NCBI GenBank assembly: GCA_905116865.2
Contig: CAJHNH020003150.1
Location: forward strand, 17,261-81,260
Source of the DNA: Candidula unifasciata
Lineage: Eukaryota > Mollusca > Gastropoda > Stylommatophora > Geomitridae
Direction: 5' to 3'
DNA: 64,000 nt
Part shown: positions 54,481 through 64,000 of the stretch, in pieces
How positions within the stretch are numbered: the first letter of the stretch is position 1
How the letters are laid out: each line of letters starts with the position of its first letter
The notes under the pieces: model-generated
The model's input: only the letters and a program-made list of their open reading frames with translations
What the model was told of the DNA's origin: nothing
The model's database searches: none
Made by a program: the position numbers and the translations under genes

Positions 54481-54880
54481 CCTTTCATACCAGTGGCGTA
54501 TTAGACATGCTGTTAGGCTGATACTGTTTTAGACCAATCAGAAGTGTATAGTGCTATTAGTGCCGGATTAACCTTTAAGCACACAAAGGACGTGCTAAGG
54601 ACAGCACAAAGAAGCGGGGGCATTACACACATTTTCATTAGCCTTAGAGCTTTTATTTTCTTAACTGAAGTACTTTTTGAAGCCCATCAGAACAGCAATG
54701 CCACAAGAAGGGCAGGATACCTTATCTCTATAAAGTATAAAAGTAGATGTGTCACATCAATTAAGTTTTGGGCCTCTGATCAGAAACTTTGCACTTTGCT
54801 TTTTTTTTTCAAGTATTTCAAAATTTTTCAAATGTAAATAAAGTGGAAGGTTTTTTTTAATGTTTATATTTTGAACTGGA
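54481..54880. other. Mostly unassigned
   Basis: TAGTGCCGGATTAACCTTTA at 54559 resembles hAT-type element starts; no partner end. No gene. Confidence 0.4.
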
Positions 54881-55255
54881 AGCCGCCGTGGTCTAGTGAC
54901 TAGATCCTCGCCTGCGGATCGGAAGGTCGTGGGTTCGGTTCCTGATGGGTGAGATTAGTGATTTTTGTGTATCTATGTAGTATTGTTTATTTTGTGTGTG
55001 CTGATGAAGGCTCAATAGCCGCAACGTTCACGTTTTGTTTGTATTTCTTATATTGTGAAGCTTGCTAATATACTTTTCGTTCGGGTTTATATCTTATCGG
55101 TTCCTGATGGGAGAAGTCCTGGGAATTTAAGACGGCCGGAGTGACGCTTACCACATCACTGACCAAGTGTCGTTTGGTCTATAAAATATAGGTCTAGCCC
55201 TATATACTCAATACACCTGAAAGGCCTGGAAAAGGGTCCTTTACTTACTTTTATA
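54880..55255 (+). mobile_element. SINE family A interrupted by a 149-bp retroposon
   Basis: Head GCCGCCGTGGTCTAGTGACT and box B GTGGGTTCGGTTCC; after the insertion the body AGACGGCCGGAGTGACG and end CCTGGAAAAGGGTCCTTTAC resume. GGTTCCTGATGGG occurs on both sides of the insertion (54937-54949 and 55099-55111). Confidence 0.85.
54950..55098 (+). mobile_element. 149-bp retroposon insertion with 13-bp duplication
   Basis: Contains GCTGATGAAGGCTCAATAGC then CGCAACGTTCACGTTTTG, homologous to the minus strand of 11315-11440. The hammerhead-like core is damaged here (GCAAC in place of GAAAC). Probably a 5'-truncated retroelement 3' end. Confidence 0.7.
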
Positions 55256-55264
55256 TTTTGAACT

Positions 55265-55430
55265 ACATATATGTGAGAGCGTGGTATCAAGAAAGCCGAC
55301 CGTCCAGAGAGCAATGGCAAACTACTGGACGTAAATTTGCCTAGAAAAACCACACATCAGCCAGGGGCTGTTGAGGTTGGTTCTGCAACGTACTATAAAG
55401 GATACGCAACTAACCTTTATGTGAGAGCAT
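55265..55430 (+). mobile_element. SINE family C copy, 5'-truncated
   Basis: Starts within GTGGTATCAAGAAAGCCGAC and ends ATAAAGGATACGCAACTAAC; the tRNA-like head is absent. Confidence 0.8.
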
Positions 55431-55509
55431 CAGTGTCGTATTAAAACACGGGCCAGCTGGTCACTTTCCCGGGGCACCGTGAACATAAACGGCTGGGGGA
55501 AGGGTTGGG

Positions 55510-55775
55510 GGGGGGGGCACCCCAATCTTTGGAGTACTCGGGGCTTCATAGGGTCTTAAATAGACCTTGTTGTTGTGTTTTGTTACCACAATCGACGTCG
55601 CTTTACACTGGGCATTCTCATGCGTGCTCAGTCCTCGGATGCAGCAGCCCCTTCAAGGTACATCTACTAACTGTTCCTATAAGGAGTTGCTTTTAATGTC
55701 TCCTATCTCGGTCATGAATTCGGCGTAGACGTGCATCAACATGCTTTACTCCTAAGTCACGCAGTCATATAAGTG
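55510..55775. repeat. Dispersed repeat shared with 37015-37240
   Basis: Same blocks in the same order and orientation as described for that copy. Confidence 0.65.
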
Positions 55776-55936
55776 GCAGGCTTTCCTGGCGAGATACTAG
55801 CCAGCCATCACACCCGCCGCGTTTGCTTTCCATGCCGATAACTTGAGCCCTGGAAGTCATATTAAAAGTTAGGCTGCATGTCCTTTTTTCGGGAGGTCGT
55901 CAACCAGTCCGAGCATCTTCTGGCAGTTTGTGGCTC

Positions 55937-58221
55937 TGTCACGAGACGACCTCAGTGGTTCCAGAAGTTAGTACTCGTAATAAGTTCTTCTGGTTATTGA
56001 TACTATAAACCAAATTGATTTAAATGTTTCCAGTCCTTAGTCCAGACAAAGCGACCCAACCTTGGGTAATATTACCTAAAACTTTACACTGTAGCTAAGA
56101 ATTCTATTCTCATGTGTCAGTGTCAGAATGTTATCTCCTGACCACAGACTGTAGAGGCCAGCGAACGGGGAACTTGTATCACACCTGAGATTAGCTTCCC
56201 TGAGCTGGACCGTAGGCCGTAAAGGTTACCTAACACAGACGTTGTGGCGACGAGAGGGTGAAGTTTAACACGTCAGTGAAATTCTCGGGAGAACAGGTGT
56301 TTGCCAATTAGGAATGTTTGATCTTGGTCAAGTAGGAAACACATTGGCTTCACTGACCGTCTTTTAACACCTGCCAGTTAGATTCGTTGTAAACTAGATT
56401 GGGTCACTTAAGAATGTTCGCTCTAGGGATGTCAGTCCAGAATTGACTGACAGGCCACTTAGCTAATTTTATCTGATAGGTACTTCAGAGGCGTGGCTTA
56501 AGTCATCTTGAGGGTTGGGTAGAACCAAGTAAAGGGAGGAGTTTAATTTGGACAATAGATTGATACTTATACTGCGAGCATTGTAGATTTACCTCATAGT
56601 GCCGCCAGCAGGCAACAGACTCAGACCTACCATAGAAAAGTATTTTCTCACTGGTTGAGTCGTGTTTGGCATTTGCTGGAAAGTTCCCAGGTATGAGAAA
56701 ATATTAATTTTAATCTTGTATATATAGGTTAGGAAGTTAAGCTTAATCTATACTACCTTTTCCTAATTTGTCTGCACATTCTGCTTGAAATAGTTCTTTG
56801 TGAGTATTCAGTATCTCAGTTAGGGAACTGCTAAACTATTCCTATTTCTTGTATGTTTGTGTCACATGTTTTTCAGTGTATGTTTTCATGTGTATAAAAT
56901 AGGATGTAAACAATGACATTTGATATAATGAAATGTAATTATATTGTTTCCACCATCAACCAAAATATGAGTTTGGACTGTGGGAAATGATGCCCAAATA
57001 TGTGCAGGGATGCTGTTACGTTTGCGTGCCCACCATGTGCTCACTTAATGTGTTCACCTAAACAGGGGATTTATAACCCCAGGGGAAGAATGATGGGTGT
57101 ATAGAATTCACGGTCACTGAAAGATAATATTCAGGACAGCGTGCACATATAAACTGTTTGCATGTTCAGCACATAACCTGCGCCACATGTTTATGTCAAA
57201 TCAATGTCAGCCAATTCTAAGTCTGAGTGATGACGGACAACAGACTTAGAAAGTCAACTATCATGACATAGCATGAGAGGGAAGGCAGGATATGTGACGT
57301 CCATGTAAGACAAAAGACCTTCAGACTAGACTGGAGAGGATGTGGAATATGAGGAGGAGTGATGGGATATATTTTATTATTATATGTTACAATAATTAAT
57401 ACATGTATTCTTAGTGTAAGTCAAGATACTACACGTATGTGTTTTGTTTCCATGATTACAGCGCCCATGTGACGATCAGTCCATGAAGGAGACTACATTG
57501 TGTTAGACTCGGCCAGCTGGGAACGAGGGGGAGAACGAGCAGGGACCGAGGTGGAGGACCAGGAGAACTGGGAGGAAAAGGTGGAAGAACTTGACAGTAC
57601 CCATGGCTGTCAGAGGTTCTATGATAATAAATTTAAGTCTCATGTTTTATGGATGTAAACCTATCACCACCATTATCCATTCACTCTAATCTTAGGTGCT
57701 CAGTTATCTTGCTGAAGCCTCTCATTATCACCATACCATCACTGTCTATTATAACAATAATGATGACTAATGTCATACTCAGATTGCTAGGTTAATAAAT
57801 CAAATATATGGTCTTATCCTGCATCAGTTTTTGTAATTCCAAATGTGTCTGTTCTTACACGTTTAACTAAACTGTTAAGATAGAATACCATTTGGTGGAG
57901 TCTCAAATAATATGATAATAATTCTTTAATTATTCATAATAACACCGGGAGGAGGTAGAAGACGGAGGAATCATTTGTCCTGTCTAATAATTCATTAAAT
58001 ATAATGGTAGACATCTAAAATTCCTTTCCTTTTCTTGTGGGTACCAAGTGCAGCTAATGTTAATGTACTTAACGAGCCAATATGGCTGTTTTCTTGGATA
58101 TCCAGGACTTTGTCTGAGAGCAACATAGCTCAGATTTTAGTTCGGTTAATCTGGAGGAGGGAATGTGTTGAAAAATCCCTACTCAACATTATAAACATTT
58201 AATCCACCTCGTCACGTCACA
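55937..58221 (+). mobile_element. Solo LTR with target duplication and an intron-like insertion
   Basis: Begins TGTCACGAGACGACC and ends CACCTCGTCACGTCACA, the reverse complement of the LTRs at 39551 and 43705. GGCTC lies directly outside both ends (55932-55936 and 58222-58226). It lacks any interior, as expected after recombination between two LTRs. It is clearly older: substitutions and a diverged segment near 56150-56280 separate it from the other LTRs. A 771-bp insertion interrupts it (see 56691-57461). Confidence 0.85.
56691..57461 (+). other. 771-bp GT...AG insertion, candidate intron
   Basis: The flanks read AAGTTCCCAG and CGCCCATGTG; the other two LTRs have these joined without a base gained or lost. 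The insertion begins GTATGAG and ends TTTTGTTTCCATGATTACAG, a good donor, pyrimidine tract and acceptor, on the element's sense strand. CAG occurs at both junctions, so a 3-bp duplication from a transposon insertion remains possible. No terminal inverted repeats or poly-A were seen. Confidence 0.6.
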
Positions 58222-58226
58222 GGCTC

Positions 58227-58780
58227 TACTAGGTCATTAGGTCATTTTACCTTCAGTATTTGTCACTGCAACTGCAGAGCGGCTGGTTGAATGGTTGAGA
58301 GGCCTTAGCTCTCAAACAGAACAGCCACTTTCGAATCCTCAGTAAAGTTGTGCAGGTCGTCTCTCTGTCGGGGACATACACACAATTTCTAACCTGCTCA
58401 GTCGGTGGCGATAGCACTAGCCATGCAGCCTAACGCCTTACATTGTCGAATTCAAAGAACACCGCTACCCCCCCCCCCCACCCCCCTCCCCTATTTCTAC
58501 ACCGCATAATTGGTAAATACGGGCAGTGTGTTCACTTTGTTGTTGTTTTTGTTGCTGTTATTGTTAATTTTGTTGTTATTCGCCTTCTACAATTGCTTTG
58601 CACCGGGTTTTATCTTTTATATTCTCTTCTACTTGTCGGGAGCGACGCGCACAGCACAAGGTCCGAAGCTCCAGCGATGATTCCTGTGCACCTCTGCTGA
58701 AATTACACTGATAAGCGGAACAACTCAGTCCGTTAAAAGCATCTTATGCATGATCATCGGAGTGCTGGGCAAACTGCTCA
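58227..58780. other. Mostly unassigned; tRNA-like fragment at 58270-58345
   Basis: GGCTGGTTGAATGGTTGAGA with later CACTTTCGAATCCTC looks like degenerate A and B boxes. A C-rich stretch is at 58467-58492. No gene. Confidence 0.4.
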
Positions 58781-58787
58781 ACCATTG

Positions 58788-58826
58788 ACCCCCCCCCCCC
58801 CCCCCCCCCCCCCCCCACCCCCCACA
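58788..58826. repeat. Poly-C tract
   Basis: About 28 uninterrupted C residues followed by ACCCCCCAC. It lies in an intron (or 3' region) of the minus-strand membrane-protein gene. Confidence 0.9.
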
Positions 58827-58966
58827 CCACCTAAGATGTAATTTATAAACAAAACGATCGGTGACTGAAAAGGAGCGAACAGAAAATATGCTGCTAGGCA
58901 TAAAGACAATTGATGATGATGATGATTTCTAGAAGTTTCACAACCATTTTCTAATGCAGTACTCAC

Positions 58967-59119
58967 CCATCTCATCAATGTCCTTGCTCATATTGAGGGA
59001 AATCCCGATGAGAATAATACTGAATAGCACCAACAAAAACGTGACCACTCCAACGGCCCGGACCACTCGCTTCCGATGTATGGTGGCTGGGTCAAGCAGC
59101 AGCGTGTGTCCGTTCGCCA
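58967..59119 (-). CDS. Exon 2 of the membrane-protein gene (transmembrane helix)
   Basis: 51 codons including the junction. The GHTLLLDPATIHRKRV segment before the helix looks constrained, and both splice sites are strong. Confidence 0.72.
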
Positions 59120-62100
59120 CTAGGTGGTGGAAAAATACAACAATATAAAAAACAAATATGATATTAGCAATGCTAACAAAAGAAAAAAAGATTACGGCTC
59201 TCCTTTGAATCAACCCCCAAAATGGCGGCTTTAATATGATGGCGTTCGAAAGAGAGCTAAATTGGCCAATTTCTTGCCATAGAATATCCAAAAATATCCG
59301 AATTTGGGTCAGTTCTATTAAAATTATGTATGCAGGCTCCGGATAACGAAACAAATGCTCTGACAGGGTCTCGGCGATACGTTACTTGCCGACCTGCTTC
59401 TGCGAGTGTGCCTCACCGCCGAGTGTATTCCCCGCGCCGCGCGTAGTGGCGCGGATGGGGACTAAACTAGATGGCTGGGACTCCGCATCTCCTGCAAATT
59501 CTTCCAATTACTGTACTCGTGAGTCCCAGACACCTAGTTTAGCCCCCCATCCGCGCCGCGCTTAGCGGCGCGGGGGATACACTCGGCGATGAGTTTAATC
59601 GCGTTTGGCGCATGCAGACAAGTCTGAGATCTACCGCTGCTAAATCCTCAAATCGGAAGAACACAGTATTGCTAATCGGCTTTCATCGTCTGTAATGTCT
59701 CGAAATTGGTCAACGGTCGCTAATATCGTCTGCTAGTATCGTCTGCAGAAACGCTCGGCATTTATCGTCTGCTACTACCGTGTGCAAACGTTGATATTGA
59801 TTTGTTCCTTGGCAGAAAGTCCGTATTTTAGATATACGCGAACACCGTAGTTCGGATATTTTTGGATATTTTATGACCAGAATGTGGCACGCCGCCATTT
59901 TGGGGGTTGATTCAAAGGAGAGGCAAGATTACTATTGCTTCCTGGATGCTATCCTTCTATTCGAATGTTAGGTTCGTTGCGTATCCTTTACAGGACGTTG
60001 CAGAACCAGCCCCCAACAGCCCCAGGCTGGTGTGTGGTTTTCCTTAACAAATTTATGTCCAGTAGTTTGCCATTGTTTTCTGGACGGCGAGCTCCCTGAT
60101 ACCTCAGTCGAAATCAATGCATGCCGCATGGCCCGCAGCTGGGATCGAACCGGTACCCCGGCATTACACAGCGTTCGCATCGACTTGGCCACAGAGCCGA
60201 CCTATTCGAATGTAGTAAGGTTAAAATCGTAGGCAAAGGACACTTTCCCACGCCTTCAGGTGTGTCGTACATTTAGGGGTAAACCGAGACCAGATCCAGC
60301 TGAGGGGCCATGCTGCTGACGTCACCTGACCGGGCTAACGATACGTTTAGGACAGGTTAATCTTCCAAATTGAATTTGATTTTATCTGCTGGAAACAATG
60401 CTTTATATAGGTACATATTAGTTTAAGACTAAAGGAAAATTAATTTGTGCAGCTAACGTCAACTCACAGTACAAAGTGATTGAAAATTGTATATATTATG
60501 CAGAAAAAAAGCTATATATATATGTATAGTAAAGTAAAAGTAAAGATCCCTTTTCGCGCCTTTAGACACATCGGGCATATGGGAAGAGCAGCCATAATTT
60601 TACAGACCAAACGGCACTGTATGGGTTATTTGGTCAACATTGCGCCGACAGTCTTTACTTCCCCAGGACACACATTCTGGTACCCACTTTAGGCGGGGTC
60701 GACTTGCGATTCCATGATTAAAACCCACACAGCCAGCAGCGCCTAAGCCAAGGACGACGCATGTATGTATACACGCACGCACACACACACACGCACACAC
60801 ACACAAGCACTGCGAACGCGCTTTGTAATGCCAGGCTGCCGATCATAGCTGCAAGTGATTTGGCAGCAGACCGTCTTAGTTGATTTCGACAGTGTATATC
60901 GAGAGTCGACAGTTGAGTCAGCAATGGCAAACTACTAAACGTAAATTGTGGCCGGTGTTGGTTCTGCAATGTCCTGTAAAGGATAGTAAACTAATTACCC
61001 AGCTAACTACACACACATATATATACACACACACATATATATATACACACACATATATACACACTCACACATATATATAAATATCTTTGTCGACGTCATT
61101 ATCCTCATAAGTTCTTCTTCTTCTTCTTCTTCTTCTTCTTCTTCTTCTTCTTCTTCTTCTTCTTCTTCTTCTTCTTCTTCTTCTTCTTCTTCTTCTTCTT
61201 CTTCTGTTTCTTCTTCTTCTCATTCTCCTCCTCCTCCTCCTGGTTCTTCCTTTTCCTTATTTCTCGTTCTCCTTCTGCTTCTTCTTCTGTTTCTTCTTCT
61301 TCTTCTTCTTCTTCTTCTTCTTCTTCTTCTTCTTCTTCTTCTTCTTCTTCTTCTTCTTCTTCTTCTTCTTCTTCTTCTTCTTCTTCTTCTTTTCCTTCTT
61401 CTTCTTCTTCTTCTTCTTTTTCTTCTTCTTCTTCTTCTTCTTCTTCTTCTTCTTCTTCTTCTTCTTCTTCTTCTTCTTCTTCTTCTTCTTCTTCTTCTTC
61501 TTCTTCTTCTTCTTCTTCTTCTTCTTCTTCTTCTTCTTGTCTTCTTCTATTAGTACTTTATCATCATCATCACCACAACCGCATTCTGTTCGTCAACGAA
61601 AACAAATAGTAACAAAAATGCTCAGCTCTGGTTATCACACCATGAATACATGGTAATACTGTATCGGATGGAATATGTCTCACAAATGAACATGATGATG
61701 ATGATGATGACACATGTAAATTACAGAGGTGTTGCTACACTTTTTAAGTGCGCTTGCACCAAAGGTTCGCAGGAAAATAGTGTTTGATACAATGGTTGAG
61801 ATTTACAGGAAGACATAATCACATGCTCAGCATGGCATGGGCCTGAGAAAACTAAGAAAAATGTTTGCGATTGTATGTTGGTGGGGTGATGGAGCTGAAT
61901 ACTCACATTTTAATGGCGCCAGCTCGTCACGTTTTGGAATGTGTTCATGGTCCGGCTCCACGTGGCAAGACAGAATTTCGATGGCGTCATTTTGTATTGT
62001 CGTCATAGTAACCTCATTGACGTCATAGCTGCTGGACTCGAACTCAAACTCGCTCAGCAAAGGGTATGATAGCGATCTTTGGAGACTGTAACACAGCTCA

Positions 62101-62189
62101 TTCTCGTTCAGCAAATCGGAGAGCAGACTGCAGTCAGGTGACAGTTCTGGACAGCTCTTATTGGCTGAGAAGTCTAACAAGGATTGCAT
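58967..62189 (-). CDS. Unrecognised single-pass membrane protein (partial, exons 1-2)
   Basis: Exon 1 (61907-62189) starts at the ATG at 62189, which has an in-frame TGA three codons upstream. It encodes 94 residues: MQSLLDFSANKSCPELSPDC, a Ser/Leu/Glu-rich acidic region, and HVEPDHEHIPKRDELAPLK. Donor T|GTGAGT, phase 1. Exon 2 (58967-59119) follows acceptor TTTCCACCACCTAG and encodes ANGHTLLLDPATIHRKRVVR, then a hydrophobic helix (AVGVVTFLLVLFSIILIGIS, about residues 115-135) and LNMSKDIDEM. Donor G|GTGAGT, phase 1. The basic RKRVVR before the helix predicts a cytoplasmic N-terminus. Further exon(s) lie to the left and were not found. The intervening intron holds a palindromic element, SINEs and a large TTC array. 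I do not recognise the family. Confidence 0.68.
59192..59930. mobile_element. Nested palindromic (foldback/MITE-like) element
   Basis: The outer arms TCTCCTTTGAATCAACCCCC and AAAATGGCGGC (59200-59230) recur inverted at 59888-59920, with AATATCCAAAAATATCCGAA (about 59282-59301) also mirrored near 59855. Inside lies a second inverted pair: 59417-59485 (CGCCGAGTGTATTCCCCGCG, GGCGCGGATGGGG) and 59520-59588. No transposase. It sits in the intron of the membrane-protein gene, and its left arm begins about 70 bp from exon 2. Confidence 0.72.
59968..60205 (-). mobile_element. SINE family C copy
   Basis: GTTGCGTATCCTTTACAGGA to CAGCTGGGATCGAACCGGTA and the head complement GACTTGGCCACAGAGCCGA. Located in the membrane-protein gene intron. 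Confidence 0.85.
60206..60529. other. Intronic DNA, short SINE A tail fragment
   Basis: AAAGGACACTTTCCCACGCC at about 60235 matches the family A tail in reverse. Nothing else recognised. Confidence 0.45.
60530..60745 (-). mobile_element. SINE family A2 copy
   Basis: AGTAAAAGTAAAGATCCCTT tail, TTTACTTCCCCAGGACACAC body and a damaged head near 60720-60745. Confidence 0.75.
60746..61082. mobile_element. SINE family C remnant with CA/TA microsatellites
   Basis: A CA repeat (60770-60806) is followed by a degenerate family C copy (about 60810-60995, ending GTCCTGTAAAGGATAGTAAAC) and then a CACACATATATATA run to 61082. Confidence 0.65.
61110..61545. repeat. (TTC)n array, about 435 bp
   Basis: Two long pure TTC blocks separated by TGTTTC and CTCCTCC variants. 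Intronic in the membrane-protein gene. Confidence 0.97.
61546..61900. other. Intronic DNA downstream of exon 1
   Basis: ATC/GAT short runs (61560, 61692). No other feature. Confidence 0.4.
61907..62189 (-). CDS. Exon 1 of the membrane-protein gene
   Basis: 94 codons plus one base, soluble acidic region with four cysteines. It joins in frame to exon 2 (T plus TG gives Leu). Confidence 0.68.
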
Positions 62190-62195
62190 GAGGGG

Positions 62196-62225
62196 TCACG
62201 TGCGGTCATTGAGTGCATTCGCCAT
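62196..62225 (-). promoter_or_regulatory. Possible upstream ORF and E-box before the membrane-protein start
   Basis: On the minus strand AAAATGGCGAATGC gives a good start context for a nine-residue frame (MANALNDRT) ending at TGA just before the main ATG. The same stretch contains the E-box CACGTG (62197-62202, within GGTCACGTGCGG on plus). Whether it is transcribed is unknown. Confidence 0.35.
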
Positions 62226-63194
62226 TTTTACTAATAACGATCAGTAGAAATGGCCCCAGTTCTTCATAAATAATGTAATTAAACATAATTTTAAGGTACG
62301 TCGCAAGTGAACTACATTTCTCCCCCCTTAATATGCCATAATTTTGTAATTTATAATATGTGTTTTATGATAGTTTTTGATTGCTAAGTCGAGTCGTATT
62401 TTTTATTGCGTTCGGACAACAAAGTTCACTCAGTTGATGAGCTTTAAAACTATATTAGATTGCTAAGTCCTGTCGTAATTTTTTTTGCCTATGGACAAAA
62501 AAGGTTTACTCAGTTCACTAACTTTAAAACGGGATTTAATCAGACAATCATGCAATATACACTTTACTCGAAACATGAATCTTGTTCAATTAATAAATTA
62601 GATGTCTGTTTCATTGATTATAACTTGTAGATACATTTATTTGCATAGGACGTCAGGTTGGTTTCTAGTGGGGTATCGATACACGAATATTCACACAAAC
62701 TGTTAGTGTGAGTATTCTGCTATGGTAATATTCGTTGTATAAACTCGCCAAGTAAAGTATTCAAATAAAAACATAATAGTTACAGCCTGAGATATATTCA
62801 TAGATTGCCCAGTGTTAGCTTTCACGAAAATATTTTAACTTCTTTGTTTTCATGTTTACAATGGCTCCATTAGAAATATAACCTAAACAAAAATATCAAC
62901 ACAAGAATGAACGTTAGAACAAATGTGGTCAGTGGAAACGCTGTTTATCCACATCCAGAATAGACGTTGTTGGCAGCCTAAAACGTGACTTTGGCTATCA
63001 GATAAGTAAAAATATCCGCCATTTAAGCTTTCGAAGAATCTGGAAACCGTTTCTGTTTTGAGAGTATACAGTATGGCGGCTGTACGAATGGACACGACCA
63101 CTGTGACTGGAGACTGGCGTTTTAGTAGTTATTAAATCTGAAGTATTAAAACAAGGCCAACAATATAGCAGTTCTCTTCGTCATTCAATCAATA
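62226..63194. other. Upstream region of the membrane-protein gene, unassigned
   Basis: AT-rich. Two related blocks containing ATTGCTAAGTCG/CTGTCGTA-type sequence occur at about 62380 and 62459, followed by TTCACTCAGTT-like sequence, a weak local duplication. No gene seen. Confidence 0.4.
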
Positions 63195-63455
63195 TGCTAG
63201 TAAATCTAGCTGCGACTCGCTGCAGCCCACGACCGGTGTTCGTAACAGTACGGTTCCTTGGGTTCCCCAAGCCTCTAGGTAATGGGCACCAGAGTTAACC
63301 CTCTGGGGTTAAAGGAGGAACGTCGTTGTAGCTAGGGAGTTGTGTGCGGACAGCGACACAGGCGAACAGTTTCTTATTAGCTATCCGTACCGGTGGTAGA
63401 GCACTAATGGTTTATAACCGTGTGCAATGACGCTGGTTCACATCTCCCGACTTTA
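63195..63455 (+). mobile_element. SINE-like family F copy
   Basis: ATCTAGCTGCGACTCGCTGC, ACGACCGGTGTTCG, GAACGTCGTTGTAGCTAGGG, then GGTGGTAGAGCACTAATGGT and GCTGGTTCACATCTCC, which look like A and B boxes. It matches 31565-31865 in opposite orientation. Confidence 0.7.
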
Positions 63456-64000
63456 CCTTTTAGATTGGTCACCAGTTGTAGCAAGCAGATAATGAAAGTA
63501 GACACGACCAACTTCTCAGACGTCTTGTTGTTTAAAGCACAAGTATTTGCTTCTAAAGATTACACTGCACGTTGTCATCAGTTTAAGTCGTTAAAACGAT
63601 GAATTATGTTTAGGAATTAATTTACTAGAAGTTTGATAATGATACAAATGTAAGAATCACAATGATGCCAACAGAATATCGGTAACATTTGTTTATAATT
63701 TAGTTATGTTTATGTCAAGCATTAAAGTGCTTGCTAAACGAAAAAAAGCAATAAGGTAGTACACACTAGGCAAAAATTAACAGAAACCTTGCACTAACAG
63801 CATTACGGTCATCAAAGTTAAAATTTCAGTAGTTTAATTTCTTTTGATTATGCTTGGAAATAAACATTCAAGTACCTGGCAAACGCATTCGTTTCCCTTT
63901 GGCATGTATAAAGTGCAGTCTGGCCCAGATGAAAAGAACCTCATCAAGAATGCTGGGACGATGTGCTGGTAAACATCTACACAGGGCCACGGGCGTCCAC
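63456..64000. other. Unassigned noncoding DNA
   Basis: No gene or recognised repeat to the right edge. Confidence 0.4.

Noticed and set aside
58938..59354. 138-residue minus-strand frame taken as one uninterrupted protein
   Set aside because: Its N-terminal two-thirds read through intron and through the left arm of the palindromic element; only 58967-59119 is exonic, bounded by an acceptor and a donor.
63420..63602. 60-residue plus-strand frame near the right edge
   Set aside because: Begins in a family F SINE and has no recognisable feature.

Overview
The window is eukaryotic, intron-containing, extremely repeat-rich DNA. The most likely source is a lophotrochozoan, probably a gastropod mollusc. 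This rests on a secreted EGF-repeat gene with phase-1 introns, several tRNA-headed SINE families, LINE fragments with mollusc-like C-terminal and RNase H motifs, hAT elements resembling the SPIN group (known from pond snails), and very dense micro- and minisatellites. The species is an inference. There is no operon structure, no rRNA, no CRISPR array and no convincing functional tRNA gene.

Genes. Two partial protein-coding genes are well supported, both on the minus strand. (1) At 1532-7646, four exons (7565-7646, 5242-5391, 3261-3371, 1532-1654) encode a signal peptide followed by three EGF-like domains. All introns are phase 1, and the gene runs off the left edge. (2) At 58967-62189, two exons (61907-62189 and 58967-59119), also phase 1, encode an unrecognised protein with an acidic Ser/Leu-rich N-terminal part and one transmembrane helix. 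Its last exon(s) were not found. A third, weaker candidate is a terminal exon at 50040-50340 (+).

Mobile DNA. A non-autonomous LTR retrotransposon (39551-45153, minus strand) has 1.44 kb LTRs and a 5-bp target duplication, and sits inside a 26-bp satellite array. A related solo LTR (55937-58221) also has a 5-bp target duplication. It carries a 771-bp GT...AG insertion exactly where the other two LTRs show a clean junction, so it looks like an intron present in one copy and missing from the others. DNA-transposon remnants include a complete hAT-type element (53763-54280, 8-bp duplication), two SPIN-like hAT fragments, a 146-bp piggyBac-type MITE (48401-48546) and a nested palindromic element (59192-59930). 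LINE fragments (C-terminal and RNase H segments) are scattered on both strands.

SINE-like families, named here for cross-reference: A (about 265 bp, tRNA-like head, body motif GGCGGCCGGCGT, end motif GGCGTGGAAAAGGGTCC); A2 (same tail, different tRNA-like head); B (head CGGCTCGCTAGCACAGTTGG, tail TACTAAAAAA); C (box B-like GGTTCGATCCCAGCTGCGGG, end CCTGTAAAGGATACGCAAC); D (GTCGTAAGAGTCGACTAA start region, end GTGAACGCGAAGAAGAAG); E (CACACGGGTAGTAACCCATA); F (GGTGGTAGAGCACTAATGG at one end).

Tandem arrays: 24 bp (893-1226), 40 bp (4105-4455), 44 bp (13310-14410), 26 bp (14783-14905), 49 bp (15055-15400), 21 bp (15455-16232), 42 bp (22802-24361), 29 bp (25435-25556), 38 bp (36040-36955) and 26 bp (45159-46810), plus large AGT, CATA, TTC, CT and AT microsatellites. 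Many long open frames in the window are only translations of these arrays.
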